64,000 nt of DNA from Brachypterus glaber (taxonomy: Eukaryota > Arthropoda > Insecta > Coleoptera > Kateretidae): NCBI GenBank assembly GCA_958510825.1, contig OY294048.1, positions 28,857,026 through 28,921,025 of the forward strand, read 5' to 3'. Within the stretch, counting starts at the first letter, position 1. Each line of letters starts with the position of its first letter. Below, piece after piece: positions 34,537 through 44,695 of this stretch. The notes under the pieces were generated by a model. That model had not been told where the DNA came from. It did not search any database and worked only from the letters and a program-made list of their open reading frames with translations. Both the position numbers and the translations under genes were made by a program.

Positions 34537-35058
34537 ATGCCACGTAGTAAGCGGGGTTTAAAACGGCCCTTAGTCTCAAAAGATGATATGAAAAGGGCAG
34601 TCGACGACATTTTGAAGAACAGAGTATCATATCGTGAAGCAGCTAGAATACACAAGGTGTCAAGGCATACCCTCATGAGGCATGTCAAAAAATTTCGCGG
34701 GTCCAATGAGGAAAAGTTCGAATACAGCCCCCACTATGATGTAAATAAGGTTTTCACTAAATACGAAGAAACTGAACTTGTCTCGTACTTAAAGCAGGCA
34801 GCACGGTTGCATTATGGTCTGACTTTGCACGAAGTTAGATCATTGGCCTTTCAATATGCGAAAGCAAATATGAAAAAATATCCAGATAAGTGGGACGCGG
34901 AGCAACTGGCTGGAAAATCGTGGTTACGAGGTTTTAGAAAAAGATTCAATAATGAATTATCACTACGTAAGCCGGAAGCAACCAGCCTTGGGCGATCAAC
35001 AGGTTTTAACAAGATGGGCGTGACTAGATTTTTTACCAATTACAAAAAAAAATTGTAA
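34537..35058 (+). CDS. pogo-like transposase, N-terminal DNA-binding half (ends at an in-frame TAA)
   Basis: This 173-residue open part is the DNA-binding region of a CENP-B/Jerky/pogo-family transposase. Residues about 12-52 form a Psq-type helix-turn-helix (KRAVDDILKNRVSYREAARI, then KVSRHTLMRHVKKF). Residues about 66-150 are the second CENP-B-type helical domain (KYEETELVSYL, GLTLHEVRSLAFQYA, LAGKSWLRGFRKRF). It would bind the terminal repeats. The ATG at 34,537 is the first after the candidate splice acceptor. The TAA at 35,056-35,058 falls where the family reads on, and the same frame resumes with a DDE domain right after it, so this is a premature stop and not a natural end. If expressed as is, it would yield a DNA-binding fragment without catalysis. 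Confidence 0.9.
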   Translation: MPRSKRGLKRPLVSKDDMKRAVDDILKNRVSYREAARIHKVSRHTLMRHVKKFRGSNEEKFEYSPHYDVNKVFTKYEETELVSYLKQAARLHYGLTLHEVRSLAFQYAKANMKKYPDKWDAEQLAGKSWLRGFRKRFNNELSLRKPEATSLGRSTGFNKMGVTRFFTNYKKKL

Positions 35059-35136
35059 AGAGGAGCTACAATAGCCCCAGAGCGAATATGGAACTGCGAC
35101 GAAACAGGAATTACCACCGTCCACGTCCCACCCAAA

Positions 35137-36534
35137 GTGTTGGCACAAAAAGGAGTGAAGCAAATTGGTAGTATTACATCTGGTGAGAGGGGAACCCTTG
35201 TAACCATGATTGCTGCAATCAGTTCCATCGGCAACAGTGTGCCTCCAATGCTAATTTTTCCAAGGGCAAAGTTTAAGGATTTTATGATGAAAGGAGCCCC
35301 CCCTGGTGCAATTGGAGCTGCGAATCCCTCAGGATGGTCAAATGAGCAGCTTTTTCTCCAGTTCTTGGATCACTTCATTAGGCATTCGAAGCCCTCTACT
35401 GATGACCCTGTGATTCTGATAATGGACAATCACGAGAGTCACGTCTCCATCCCTGCAATAATTAAATGCAAAGAAGCGGGTATTATTTTGCTCACATTTC
35501 ATCCACATACAAGCCATAAGATGCAACCACTCGACTTAAGTGTTTTTGGCCCTTTCAAGACTTTTTATAACTCAGCTGTAAATGACTGGATGATGAGTCC
35601 AGAAAATTCCGGAAATCCTCTGACAATTTATGAAATCGCCGAGATGGTAGGGAAGGCCTACCCTCTGAGTTTTGTGCCAAAGAACATTATTAGTGGATTT
35701 AGAGTTTCTGGAATTGTTCCTTTAAATCAAGAAATTTTTGGCGATGAGGACTTCCTTCCCTCCAGTGTCACTGACCGACCTATACCAGAAGACAACAACC
35801 TAAATCAAACACCTAATGCGAACGCAGAGTCTCAAGCTGGACCGTCCACTTCATTTACTCCAACCCCTGCAGAACTCGACGTCGACGATTATTTAATTTC
35901 TTCCACTACCAGTTTTGTGTCCCCTGAAGTTGTGAAACCATTTCCCAAGGGCGCTTCTCGAAAATCCACGAACAGAGGGAGACCAAAGGGAAAATCACGA
36001 ATCCTTACCGACACTCCCGAAAAAGAAGAATTAGAAGAGGCTAAACGGTTAAAGGATTTGAAAAAAATCAAGAAAGTTGAAACAGTGAAGAGAGACTTTT
36101 TCAAAAAAAAACCTGCACCAATACTGGAAAAAAACTTAGACAGTTCAGACGAATCAGATGAGATGGAGTTGTCGTCCAATTCTGATGACGATATTAGTTT
36201 GACTGACGAGGTAAACGCCCAGCAACTGGAAAAGCAATTAGAAACTGAATCTATCAGCGAAGGTGAATACCTATTGGTTAGATTGTCCGGTAAAAAAAGC
36301 TTCAGATATTATGTGGCCAAGGTTTTGAAAGTAAAACCCGAAATGTATATCACTTACCTAAAAAAAGCTCCTGGAACAAACAAATTTTTGTTGAATAATT
36401 CGGCCAAAAGTTATATTGTTGATGAAAAAGACGTGATTTTGAAACTACCCCCTCCAATGACCACGGGAGGATCGGCTCGCCAGCAGTCATATTTCAGATT
36501 TTCAGTAGATCTTAGCCCCTATACTTTGGATTAA
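35137..36534 (+). CDS. pogo-like transposase, DDE catalytic half
   Basis: Same frame as the upstream half: the frame is open from 35,059, directly after the TAA, and the first ATG is at 35,137. Counting from the 34,537 ATG, the catalytic aspartates are D188 (in WNCDETG, before this ATG), D297 (in LIMDN) and D333 (in QPLDLSVFGPF). The last two are 35 residues apart, giving a DD35D arrangement as in pogo/Tigger families. Translation from 35,137 alone would lack the first aspartate. After the DDE domain (to about codon 430) comes a charged, Lys/Ser/Glu-rich linker with possible nuclear-localisation clusters, then a compact C-terminal region (GEYLLVRLSGKKS, YYVAKVLKV) seen in some insect members. 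No other stop or frameshift is evident. It would catalyse cut-and-paste transposition in the nucleus. Confidence 0.92.
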   Translation: MLAQKGVKQIGSITSGERGTLVTMIAAISSIGNSVPPMLIFPRAKFKDFMMKGAPPGAIGAANPSGWSNEQLFLQFLDHFIRHSKPSTDDPVILIMDNHESHVSIPAIIKCKEAGIILLTFHPHTSHKMQPLDLSVFGPFKTFYNSAVNDWMMSPENSGNPLTIYEIAEMVGKAYPLSFVPKNIISGFRVSGIVPLNQEIFGDEDFLPSSVTDRPIPEDNNLNQTPNANAESQAGPSTSFTPTPAELDVDDYLISSTTSFVSPEVVKPFPKGASRKSTNRGRPKGKSRILTDTPEKEELEEAKRLKDLKKIKKVETVKRDFFKKKPAPILEKNLDSSDESDEMELSSNSDDDISLTDEVNAQQLEKQLETESISEGEYLLVRLSGKKSFRYYVAKVLKVKPEMYITYLKKAPGTNKFLLNNSAKSYIVDEKDVILKLPPPMTTGGSARQQSYFRFSVDLSPYTLD

Positions 36535-36541
36535 GTAAAAC

Positions 36542-36547
36542 AATAAA
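36542..36547 (+). terminator. Poly(A) signal of the transposase gene
   Basis: AATAAA starts 8 bases after the transposase stop (36,532-36,534), followed by a T-rich stretch suitable as a downstream element. Confidence 0.7.
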
Positions 36548-36577
36548 ATTTTGTTTTGTTATTGCTGTTTTTATATT

Positions 36578-36597
36578 GGCTCAAGGTACCTTGAGCC
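36578..36597. repeat. 20-bp perfect palindrome in the pogo 3' subterminal region
   Basis: GGCTCAAGGTACCTTGAGCC is two head-to-head copies of the terminal-repeat word GTACCTTGAG. A dimeric transposase site is a reasonable guess. Confidence 0.75.
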
Positions 36598-36784
36598 ACT
36601 TTTCACTTTTTTTTCATTATTCTATAAGATTTTTCCCCAAAATGTTTTCCGACAAACTATATTATCATAGTATAGACAAATAGTCAAATGTTATGACAGC
36701 AACAATCATATTACCGAAATGTCATTTTAATAACATTTTAGGGACACTTTTACAAAAGTGGTCGCAAGGTACGACACTTTCCCC

Positions 36785-36950
36785 TATATAGGGGTTTTTG
36801 GGGTTGGTGAATATGAATCTGATAATATTTTTTTCTAATTTCACCCCCTGAGGGTTGGGGGGTAGTTTTCGTGGAAATTGGTATATTGGGGTTTTCGAGG
36901 TTGCTGAAAGTGAATCTGATAATAAAAAAATTCAAAATCCACCCCCGTTT
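36785..36950. repeat. Inverted copy of the 97-bp array, right part (continues across pogo)
   Basis: TATAGGGGTTTTTGGGGTTGG, CCCCCTGAGGGTTGGGGGGT and GGTTGCTGAAAGTGAATCTG match the 1795-2215 array in inverse orientation, in about 1.5 units. Together with 33,640-34,044 it brackets the pogo insertion. Confidence 0.75.
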
Positions 36951-38551
36951 TTTAAAATTTGTAATTTTTCAAAAATTTGCATTGAAAAAAAGTAATGTAG
37001 GACGTTTAATAACTCATTTGAAAGCTCTTTTTATACTGATTATGATGATGTTAAATTTTTCAAAATTATTGCAAATTTTCTCGAAATATTTAACTTTATA
37101 TAATTATAATTATGGTCACATATTTAATTTTATGATAAAGACAACTATTGGTAAAATCTGAGATACATCTTATTACATATCATTTTAAACGATATTTAAT
37201 GAAAATTAAAATAACGTTTTACTTTTTAAAATCGGTTCATTATTTTAGAATATATTGGACCAGAAAGATAAGCATGAATTTAATTTTTTCTAAATTATAC
37301 ATATACAGGTCTATTATGTAATTCGTGCATTACATGATCAATTTTATTGAAAATATGTATATTTATTATATTTAAGTAATGTACACTCATGTATAAGATT
37401 TTTTAAAGAATACGTTATTCCGAATAGTTGTCATTATTTTTTTGTTCTGGTCCAATATCTTTCAAACTAGTGAACCGATTTTAAAAATTAAAAACTTTAA
37501 GAGTTGCCTAATACATAAAAATTATAGGTCGTCTGAAAAAAATATCCAAAAATCGTCAATTTTTCTCCTCAAAAATCAGAATAACCCCTTAAAGTTTAGT
37601 CTTTCTTTTTATAAAAAAATCGAGTAAAATCATTTGATATTTCGTAATAAAAAATATAAAAATAAAAGGCACATACGAGTAAATGACTATCTACTATTTT
37701 CACATTTTAGGAATAGAACCATCTTTGGCACCATAAACCATTAATTAAATCTTAGTCCCGGTAATTATACTCACCCATTTAAAGATAAAGTGAGTTTTAT
37801 GGGTTTTCAAAGAGCAAAGTAACTGTTTGTGCACATGATAATTACATACGTAGTTGTTACGGCTGGCTGGTGTCATTTTATACATATTAAGGTTTTTTTA
37901 TACATACAAAGGAAAATGTATACTGCCCATATAACAAAATACAATAAAAACCTTCTTTATTAAATACACGGTGTATCAGAACTCACGTTAAAAAAATTAC
38001 ATATGTACTTATACAGCAATAAAAAGAAATTGAGCAAAATTTGAGAGGGGGTGTATGTATGAAAATTTGAGATGAGAACGTTTTGTTTCCACCAATCCCA
38101 GTAGCTGTTACAATTACCTATAATAGTGGGTAAATCGCCCAATTGGTTTCTATGGAAACATACCCTAATAATAATACCTCTTGGAAAACCTCTTAAACAA
38201 GTAACCAATAAGCCGTTTGCTAATAATAATCGAATATAATTTTTTAATTAAATAAAAATTTTATGTGTGTATTTTCAATTGATATTTTTATGACTCCTTC
38301 TATTTCAGTGAAATAGTACCTAGTGCAATAAGTGAAAAAAAAAAATTTTTGTTAATAATGTCTAATTATTTAGTACGTATCGGATAATACCTTTTGTCAC
38401 CAACCTTGTAGTTCTTAAAACACGTACATAATTCCTTTAATCCAGCGGCAAATTTAGTTTGTTTCTCACAGGCTGAGTCACATTTAACACGTAATTAACG
38501 TGTAATTAAAGTCTATCGAATAACCATTTTGTTTGTTGTTTATTTGCCACT
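36951..38551. repeat. AT-rich block with a diverged inverted repeat at 37.2-37.5 kb
   Basis: AAAATCGGTTCA...ATATTGGACCAGAA at about 37,228-37,267 and its inverted counterpart at about 37,445-37,485 may be ends of a small element. A region near 37,975-38,210 (GGTGTATCAGAACTCACG onwards) looks like a degraded repeat end. No gene is supported. Confidence 0.4.
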
Positions 38552-39190
38552 GCACAGTGGTCCCAGAAAAAAAAAAGTGACAAAAGTCTGTTTTTTTTGC
38601 ATGGTGGCATTTTCTGCACCGCCGATTACAAAAAAAATTAGTGAAAATTAAAAAAAAAATACCTCATTAGTGTGTTTAATTTTTTTTTTCAAAAGTCCGA
38701 TTCAGCCTAAATTTGATGTAAAGTCTTCTTTTGGTAATTTTAATATCCAAAAACTAGAAATTCAAAATTGCGGAATATAGCCCATTTATTTTTTTAATTT
38801 TTCCAAAATTAGCGAAAATATGGCAAAAAAAAATGAGAGATTCAGCCCAATCTGTTATGGGTTATTTTCGTTATATGTGCAAAAACTTCATAATTTTATA
38901 CTGGCCCTTTTTTAAAATTTAATTTATTTTGAAAAAACAAATTATTTAAAATTTGGCAAAACAGTTACAAGTAATTGTTTTGGTTTTTTCACATATTAAA
39001 CAAAATTACAGATTTGCGAAGAAAAACTCATAATTTATTCTTAATATTTACGAAAAAAAATCGTAATAGCAAATCTTAATTGGCCCCAGAAAAATAAAAT
39101 AAGTGACAAAAGTCTGTTTTTTTGCATATGGCTATTTTTCCACCTCTGATTACGAAAAAAATAGTGAAAAATCTAAAACCAATTTTTTTG
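38552..39190. repeat. CACAGTGGTCCCAGAAA repeat family, copy 1
   Basis: Begins CACAGTGGTCCCAGAAAAAA and matches 44,199 onward over several hundred bases (TCCGATT(C/T)AGC, CCGATTTATTTT-like, AATTTTTCCAAAATTA, ATTTTATACTGGCC). A second GGCCCCAGAAAAATAAAATA with AGTGACAAAAGTCTGTTTTT at about 39,082-39,122 repeats the start in direct orientation, so part of the element is duplicated. Confidence 0.6.
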
Positions 39191-39289
39191 CTTCATTACA
39201 TTACAAAATTGTATTTTGACGAAAAATTTTATTTTATTATTCTTTACTATACGTAACTTTAAGTATACTATTGTAGCTCAGTCATGATC

Positions 39290-39965
39290 ATTCCCGGTTA
39301 CCAGATTTCTTTTATAGCTTATCCAATGCAGCATCTCAGATATCTTAGCTGATGGTTTGCCACCATCTCTCCTTTTATTAAAAATTTAACAGAACTTCTG
39401 TATAATCTTTTCACTGCGGGCATTCTAAACAAATGCAACCTAACTTGCCCTGTTCGCCGATGACACAGGTGTATTAACAAAAGCTAAACACGTACCATTA
39501 ACATACTTCAGCACCAAATTGTCTCCCTAACCGAATGGGTTTCTTATGGAAAATCAAATTAAATGCAGAAAAAACAAAATACACCATAATTTCTAAGGAA
39601 AGACATGCCCCATCCCAACCCATTTAAGTAAATAATCAAAATATTAAAGTTCTTAGTTCTAAGAACAACGTTAAATATCTAGGTATTAACCATACCACCT
39701 ACTAGTGCTAGCCCTCTATCAATTAAAAATAAACTTCTTCTGGAAAACCAAAACCTTAAACTAGAATTTCTATACGCAGCCCCGCGAAATGTAATAAAAT
39801 TACCCCCAACCTGCATCCAGCCTTTATTCAGGCCTTTCAGAATATACCTGAACAGGGAGCTACACTCACCACCCTCCCTAATCTCCATTCAAATAAACAT
39901 TCAGAAAAATGAGCCTTAGGCCTTAAGCCTGCCTTCTAAATAAAGTATCCAAATTAGTCAGTCAG
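39290..39965 (+). pseudogene. Jockey-type LINE ORF2 remnant, heavily decayed
   Basis: Reading across several frames gives a LYNLFTA-like approach to the palm, then the reverse-transcriptase active-site motif FADD (39,453-39,464) and GKSN-like text. Next comes a thumb segment matching the 28.2 kb fragment: SPLSIKNKLLL at about 39,711-39,743, then LYAAP. Frameshifts, stops and a deletion of the segment before SPLSIKN break it. No single open frame survives. It is the same family as the 27.9 kb fragment and plausibly as the element at the right edge. Confidence 0.8.
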
Positions 39966-40185
39966 TCCAATGTAGATAAAAAGCTCCATATTGTGGACCA
40001 CAGCAAGACTGTGGCTCCATGTGTTTGTACTTTTTTTTTGAGAAGGACATTGACTATTTAAAAAAAAATAAATCTATATTTATTAAGCAATTTTTACTTT
40101 TAAAATGAAATACACAAAAAAAAGAAATAGCGGCCTTGAGAAATTAATTATTTAATTATAGTCATATAAAAGAAAACAATTTTAA

Positions 40186-40249
<64 letters not shown>

Positions 40250-40668
40250 TGCGGCCCCCTCCTTAAGCTTTTTGCCCTCGATTACCGGGCCTTAAGTACC
40301 CAGTCCGCCACTGATGATTACATATGTATACAAAAAACTACATAAAGGTTTGCAGTCGAACTCTTTTTTCATTCATCCAAGACCTTTGCTTGTCTTACAT
40401 TCATAGAAAAGTAAAAATACTGTTCTATATTTTCATAAAAGTACTCTATTTTGGTTAGTTGACTTTCTTAAAAATAATAAAAATTAGGTTCGTTATATAT
40501 TCAACAGTGTTAAATCAACACCCAAAATACATCAGATTATTTAATTTGAAAAAAATTGTGTTATAGCATACATACTTCATATACATTATACACGTTTGTT
40601 GCAGTCTTTGGCAGAAAATAAATGGGATTTTACATTACAAAACATGAAAAACCAGCAACGAAACATAT
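39966..40668. repeat. AT-rich spacer with (TA)n tract and a CAGTGGCGGACTGG-type end
   Basis: An uninterrupted TA tract lies at 40,190-40,239. Just after it, 40,252-40,313 is GC-richer and, complemented, starts CAGTGGCGGACTGG, a typical terminal word of DNA transposons in animals; its partner end was not found. No gene. Confidence 0.5.
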
Positions 40669-41082
40669 GTCCGGAAATAAGCCCTAAGGGAGCTACTACC
40701 CGTCGAAGATGGCATATTAAATGGGGAAGAAAAAATCACTAATAAAATTTTAATATTGCAGGGCGATTCTTTATTCAAAACTAAGCAAAACATTATTTTT
40801 CACCGAAACACCTAAAAATATTAAAGGAGTAATAGCCTTTTAAAAAGTAACATTTTCGGTAGCACAAAGTCTTACTCCCTCCCAATTGCATTTTTTTAAT
40901 AGTTGTACCTACAGTTATACTATATGACATTTTTTATGTATTTTTACTCAGGGAATCCATATTTTTTACCAAAAATCCAGAAAAAATACACGTAAAGGAG
41001 TTTGGGGAAAAATGTGTTAAGCTTCACACATTTTCTCCGTCTAGGCACGCCTCTTGATAGATTCAATAAAATAAATTAACCT
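40669..41082. repeat. Diverged direct copy of the 19.4 kb element (left part)
   Basis: Aligns with 19,503-19,935 in the same orientation: GTCCGGAAAT(A/G)AGCCCTAAG, AATATTAAAGGAGTAATAGC, CTTTTAAAAAGTAAC, GGCACGCCTCT. The outer left terminus and the whole right TIR are absent. Confidence 0.75.
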
Positions 41083-42173
41083 AATATAACACTTTGTATA
41101 TGAACTAGATATTAGATTATATTTGATATTAGCATTTTTTCTTTGGTCAAAATCCTTGAGATCAAAGGTAAATCGTATTTGAAGTCGCGAGCTGGGTCTC
41201 GCGCACGCCGCGGCGCTCAGCGTTTGTTTAAACAGTTTTTTGAAGTTCAGGAAATGTTTAAAAACAAAATCTCTATTTCGAAACAAAATATTTAAGGACG
41301 AAGCCGTTGCGACGCGTCTATATCTTAATGCTTCGGTTACCGTGTGCCACTAAAAAGAATGTGTATAATTAATTAGCAGCAAAGAAAAAACTCATTAAAT
41401 GCGAATACATAAAAAAAAAGGCTTTAATGTTATTTAAATTTAAAAATCTGGAATTATTTTCGCCTTTTACCATCGTATAGATAAAAACAAGAAAACTGTC
41501 AACGTAGTTCTTGTCTCAATCCGTCGATACGATCGCCGCTCTTTAACTTTTTACTTTGGCGACTGGTGAAAAAAAACAATCGAGAAGTAACCATTTTGAT
41601 CTCGTTCCGCATTTTCTTGGCTATTTAGATTAAGAAATAACATAATAGTTATTTGTTTTTAAATGTCAAATAATTTTAACTTCAGATTGAAATAAGCTAA
41701 GAAAGAAGATTTAATTTTTTTAATAGCTTTTAATATTAACGTCAAATTTTGACCAGGCGTCTTTTAAAGACGCCTGGTCCGTCTTGGCCAGTTATACAAG
41801 AGAAGTTATATTAAATTTTGATTTGAAGCTTGACGTCTTCTCAAAACAGAAAACGTCAAAGAAAAACTCTTGGTCTCCAATATAGACTTTCTGGTACGAC
41901 GTTTACTATGTGACTAAGGGTTGGAAGTCAATAGATTATTTCATTATGACTCAAGGACGATCATTTAAATGTGTTTGTTTTGATTGAAGATAGATAATAA
42001 ATATTACAAAATCCCGATAAAATGTGACGGCTTCATAAAACTCAATATGCATCGACATATTATGCAAAAACATAAATTCATGTTTCTATAGTGATATTTG
42101 ATTAATTGATTAAAGTATTTTTTATATCTTAGTGGCCGTAAAAGTCCAAAATCTAAAAAATATATTTAATATT
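41083..42173. other. Intergenic block with GC-rich patch and 29-nt hairpin
   Basis: A GC-rich patch at about 41,185-41,225 (GTCGCGAGCTGGGTCTCGCG, GCCGCGGCGCTC) stands out sharply; a minus-strand 81-codon frame covers it, with no family recognised. At 41,751-41,779 GACCAGGCGTCTTT and its exact complement face each other around one base, a perfect 14-bp-stem hairpin. No gene is supported. Confidence 0.45.
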
Positions 42174-44000
42174 TGATGATCCGATTCATGCAGGGCTGAG
42201 GGCTTTGGTCAGGGATTTTTTTCAAAAACTCCCCGTTTCGAAAATATGACTTTTATTTTTTTTCAAAATTTTTAAATTTCTCAAAAATGTGACATTGACG
42301 TGCAATAACTCAAAAACTATTTAACCTTAAGAACTGCTTTTTTTCCATTAAAAATCATATTTTTTTCTATCAAATTTCATCAAATTAGTTTTGACAGTTT
42401 TTTATTTTTTCAAGATGCCGGCGAAAAATTTTGAGGCCATTTTTCTCAAAAACTTCATTTTTTATTTTTTTGAAAATTTCAGGATCAACTACTAATTATG
42501 TGTACTTTTGATTTAAAAAATCAAAAAATAGCACTTTTTTGTTACTTCTTTGCTAAAACCAATAATATGGCCAAAAAACAGAATTTTACCAACTTTTTCG
42601 AACTTTATTCGCAGTAGGCGTGGAAATTTTCTCGTTTACCGGTTAAAACTATTGTCTGCATGTCATATTTTATGCCCGTTTCATGATAATAGATATTTAA
42701 GATATACAATAATATTGTATAATAATTATATTGTGATGATATCCGCGGCCGACCCCAGTAGGGCTGACGGCATGGGTCACGGATTTGTCGGATTAGTTTT
42801 TTAAGTGTAGTCCACCGATGTCTAAGAAAAACTTCTAAGGGATTTTATTCGAAAACTTCCCGTTTCGAAAATATGATTTTTTTAAATTTTCTTAAATTTT
42901 TTTAAATTTGTCAAAAATTTGACATTGGCGTGCAATAACTCAAATACTATTAAACCTAGAGAATTTAGGTTTCTACCAATAAAAAAATCATATTTTTTTC
43001 TATTAAATTGCATTAATTTAGTTTCGATAATTTTTTGTTTTTTCAAGATGGCAGAAAAAAAAAATTAAGGCCACTTTTTGTGCCACCATCTTAAAAAAAC
43101 AGAAAACTATGACTACTGAATTAATGCTATTTAATAGAAAAAAATATGATTTTTTATTGGTGGAAACTGCAATTCTCTAGGCTAAATAGTTTTTGAGTTA
43201 CTGCACGACAATATCAAATTTTTGACAATTTTAAAAATTTTTAAGAAAACTAAAAAAAATCATATTTTCGAAACGAGACGTTTTTAATTAAAATCCCTTG
43301 GAAGTCTTACATAAAAAAATAATCATAGAAATCCGTGACCCATGCCGTCAGCACTACTGGGATCGGAGCGGATATTATCACAATATAATATATTGTTATA
43401 CAATAATATTGTATATCTTACAAATCCATTATCATGAAAGGCGCATAAAATATGACATGCAGACAGTAGTTTTAACCGGTAACCAAGAATTTTTCTACGC
43501 TTACTGCGAATAAAGTTCGAAAAAGTTGGTAAAATTTCGTTTTTTGTCCATATTATTGGTTCTAAAGAAATAACAAAAAAGTGCTATTTTTTGATTTTTA
43601 AATCAAAAGTACATAAATTAGTAGTTAATCCTAAAATTTACAAAAAAAAATAAAAAAAATGGAGGTTTTGAGAAACATGGCCTCAAATTTTTCGCTGGCA
43701 GCTTGAAAAAACAAAAAACTGTCAAAACTAGTTTAAAAAAATTTGATAGAAAAGTATAATTTTTTTAATGACGAAAACCGCAGTTCTCTAGGTTAAATAG
43801 TTTTTAAGTTATTGCACGTCCATGTCACATTCTAGAGAAATTAAAAAAATTTGAAAAAAATTTAAAAAATCATATTTTTTAAACGTGCGTTTTTGAAAAA
43901 AAATCCCGTGGATATTTTCCTCTAACATCGGTGGGCTACACATAAAAAAGTAATCAGCCAAATCCGTGACCCAAGCCCTGAGCCCTGCCTGATGTCATCA
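42174..44000. mobile_element. Large foldback element, about 1.8 kb palindrome with arms of about 0.9 kb
   Basis: The left terminus (GCAGGGCTGAGGGCTTTGGTC at 42,190) and right terminus (complement GCAGGGCTCAGGGCTTGGGTC from 43,988) open arms that stay inverted-homologous to a centre near 43,070. Shared landmarks are ACTTTTTCGAACTTTATTCGC, TAACCGGT/ACCGGTTA, GACATGCAGACA-type words, and GTATAATAATATTG-like AT blocks around 42,715 and 43,400. Inside each arm the end segment is partly repeated (GACGGCATGGGTCACGGATT near 42,767, its inverse near 43,335). No transposase is recognised. The 84- and 71-codon frames in the arms mirror each other and look incidental. Confidence 0.8.
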
Positions 44001-44198
44001 TTTGTCTTAACCCATAGCTACAAACAGGGCATAGATTTTACACCTGGATAGTATGTAATTTATGATTTCTCTCCACTCTCAGTACCTTTCGGACATTCAG
44101 TCTAAGCCCTAACCCCTAACACTGTGATTTTCAAGTGTTCATTTAAAGTAAGCCGAAGTAAAAAATACGCCAATACTGGTCATCAATAACCAGGCACA

Positions 44199-44695
44199 GT
44201 GGTCCCAGAAAAAAAAGTAAAAAAAATCTGAAAAAAAAAAAATTGATGGTTCAAAAGTTTTCAAAAATGTCCGATTTAGCTGAAATTCGGTTTAAAAGCT
44301 TCTTTTAATAACCTTAATGCGGAACAATACCCTAAAACTAAAAATTCAAAATGGCGAAATAAATATGGCCGATTTATTTTTAAAATTTTTCCAAAATTAA
44401 CGAAAATATAATACAAAACAAAAAATTACAAAAACTTCAGCCCATTTTTTATAGGTTATTTTCCTTATATGCACTAGTAATTACTGTAAAAATTTAATGA
44501 TTTTATACTGGCCTGTTTTTTTTTATTCAATTTTGAAAAAAATATCAAAAAATTGCCAAAATATGAGCAATTTTTCTATTCTATTTATGTTATTTTTTTT
44601 TTCAGATTGTTATTTTTTCGTAATAACCGGTGCAAAAAATGGTCCTATGCAAAAAACAGACATTTGTTTTTTTTTCTGGGACCCATTAAGATGTT
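44199..44695. mobile_element. CACAGTGGTCCCAGAAA repeat family, copy 2, with terminal inverted repeats
   Basis: Starts CACAGTGGTCCCAGAAAAAA (44,199) and ends TTTTTTTTTCTGGGACCCA (about 44,690), i.e. inverted TGGGTCCCAGAAAAA-type ends. The interior aligns with copy 1 at 38.6 kb. The 69-codon frame inside is low-complexity. Confidence 0.65.

Larger units (their letters stand above)
34045..36784 (+). mobile_element. pogo/Tigger-type DNA transposon, 2,740 bp, nearly intact
   Basis: The ends are GGGGAAAGTGACGTACCTTGC on the left and the complement of GGGGAAAGTGTCGTACCTTGC on the right: 21-bp TIRs with one mismatch. Each is flanked by TA (34,043-34,044 and 36,785-36,786), the target duplication expected for the Tc1/mariner-pogo group. 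The motif GTACCTTG is repeated inside both ends (left at 34,057, 34,074, 34,415 and 34,440, inverted at 34,456; right at 36,582 and 36,586 on opposite strands, and 36,765). The element carries one gene: a candidate initiator TTTCAGTG near 34,151, a 5'-UTR intron, the transposase frame and AATAAA 8 bp after its stop. It interrupts an older dispersed repeat. Confidence 0.93.

Noticed and set aside
35056..35058. Two separate adjacent transposase genes
   Set aside because: Both halves are in the same reading frame with family-like sequence immediately after the TAA, including the first catalytic Asp before the next ATG, so they are one gene with a premature stop.
41751..41779. Rho-independent terminator
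   Set aside because: The perfect hairpin has no T-run after it and the sequence is eukaryotic. It is better seen as a small palindrome or element end.
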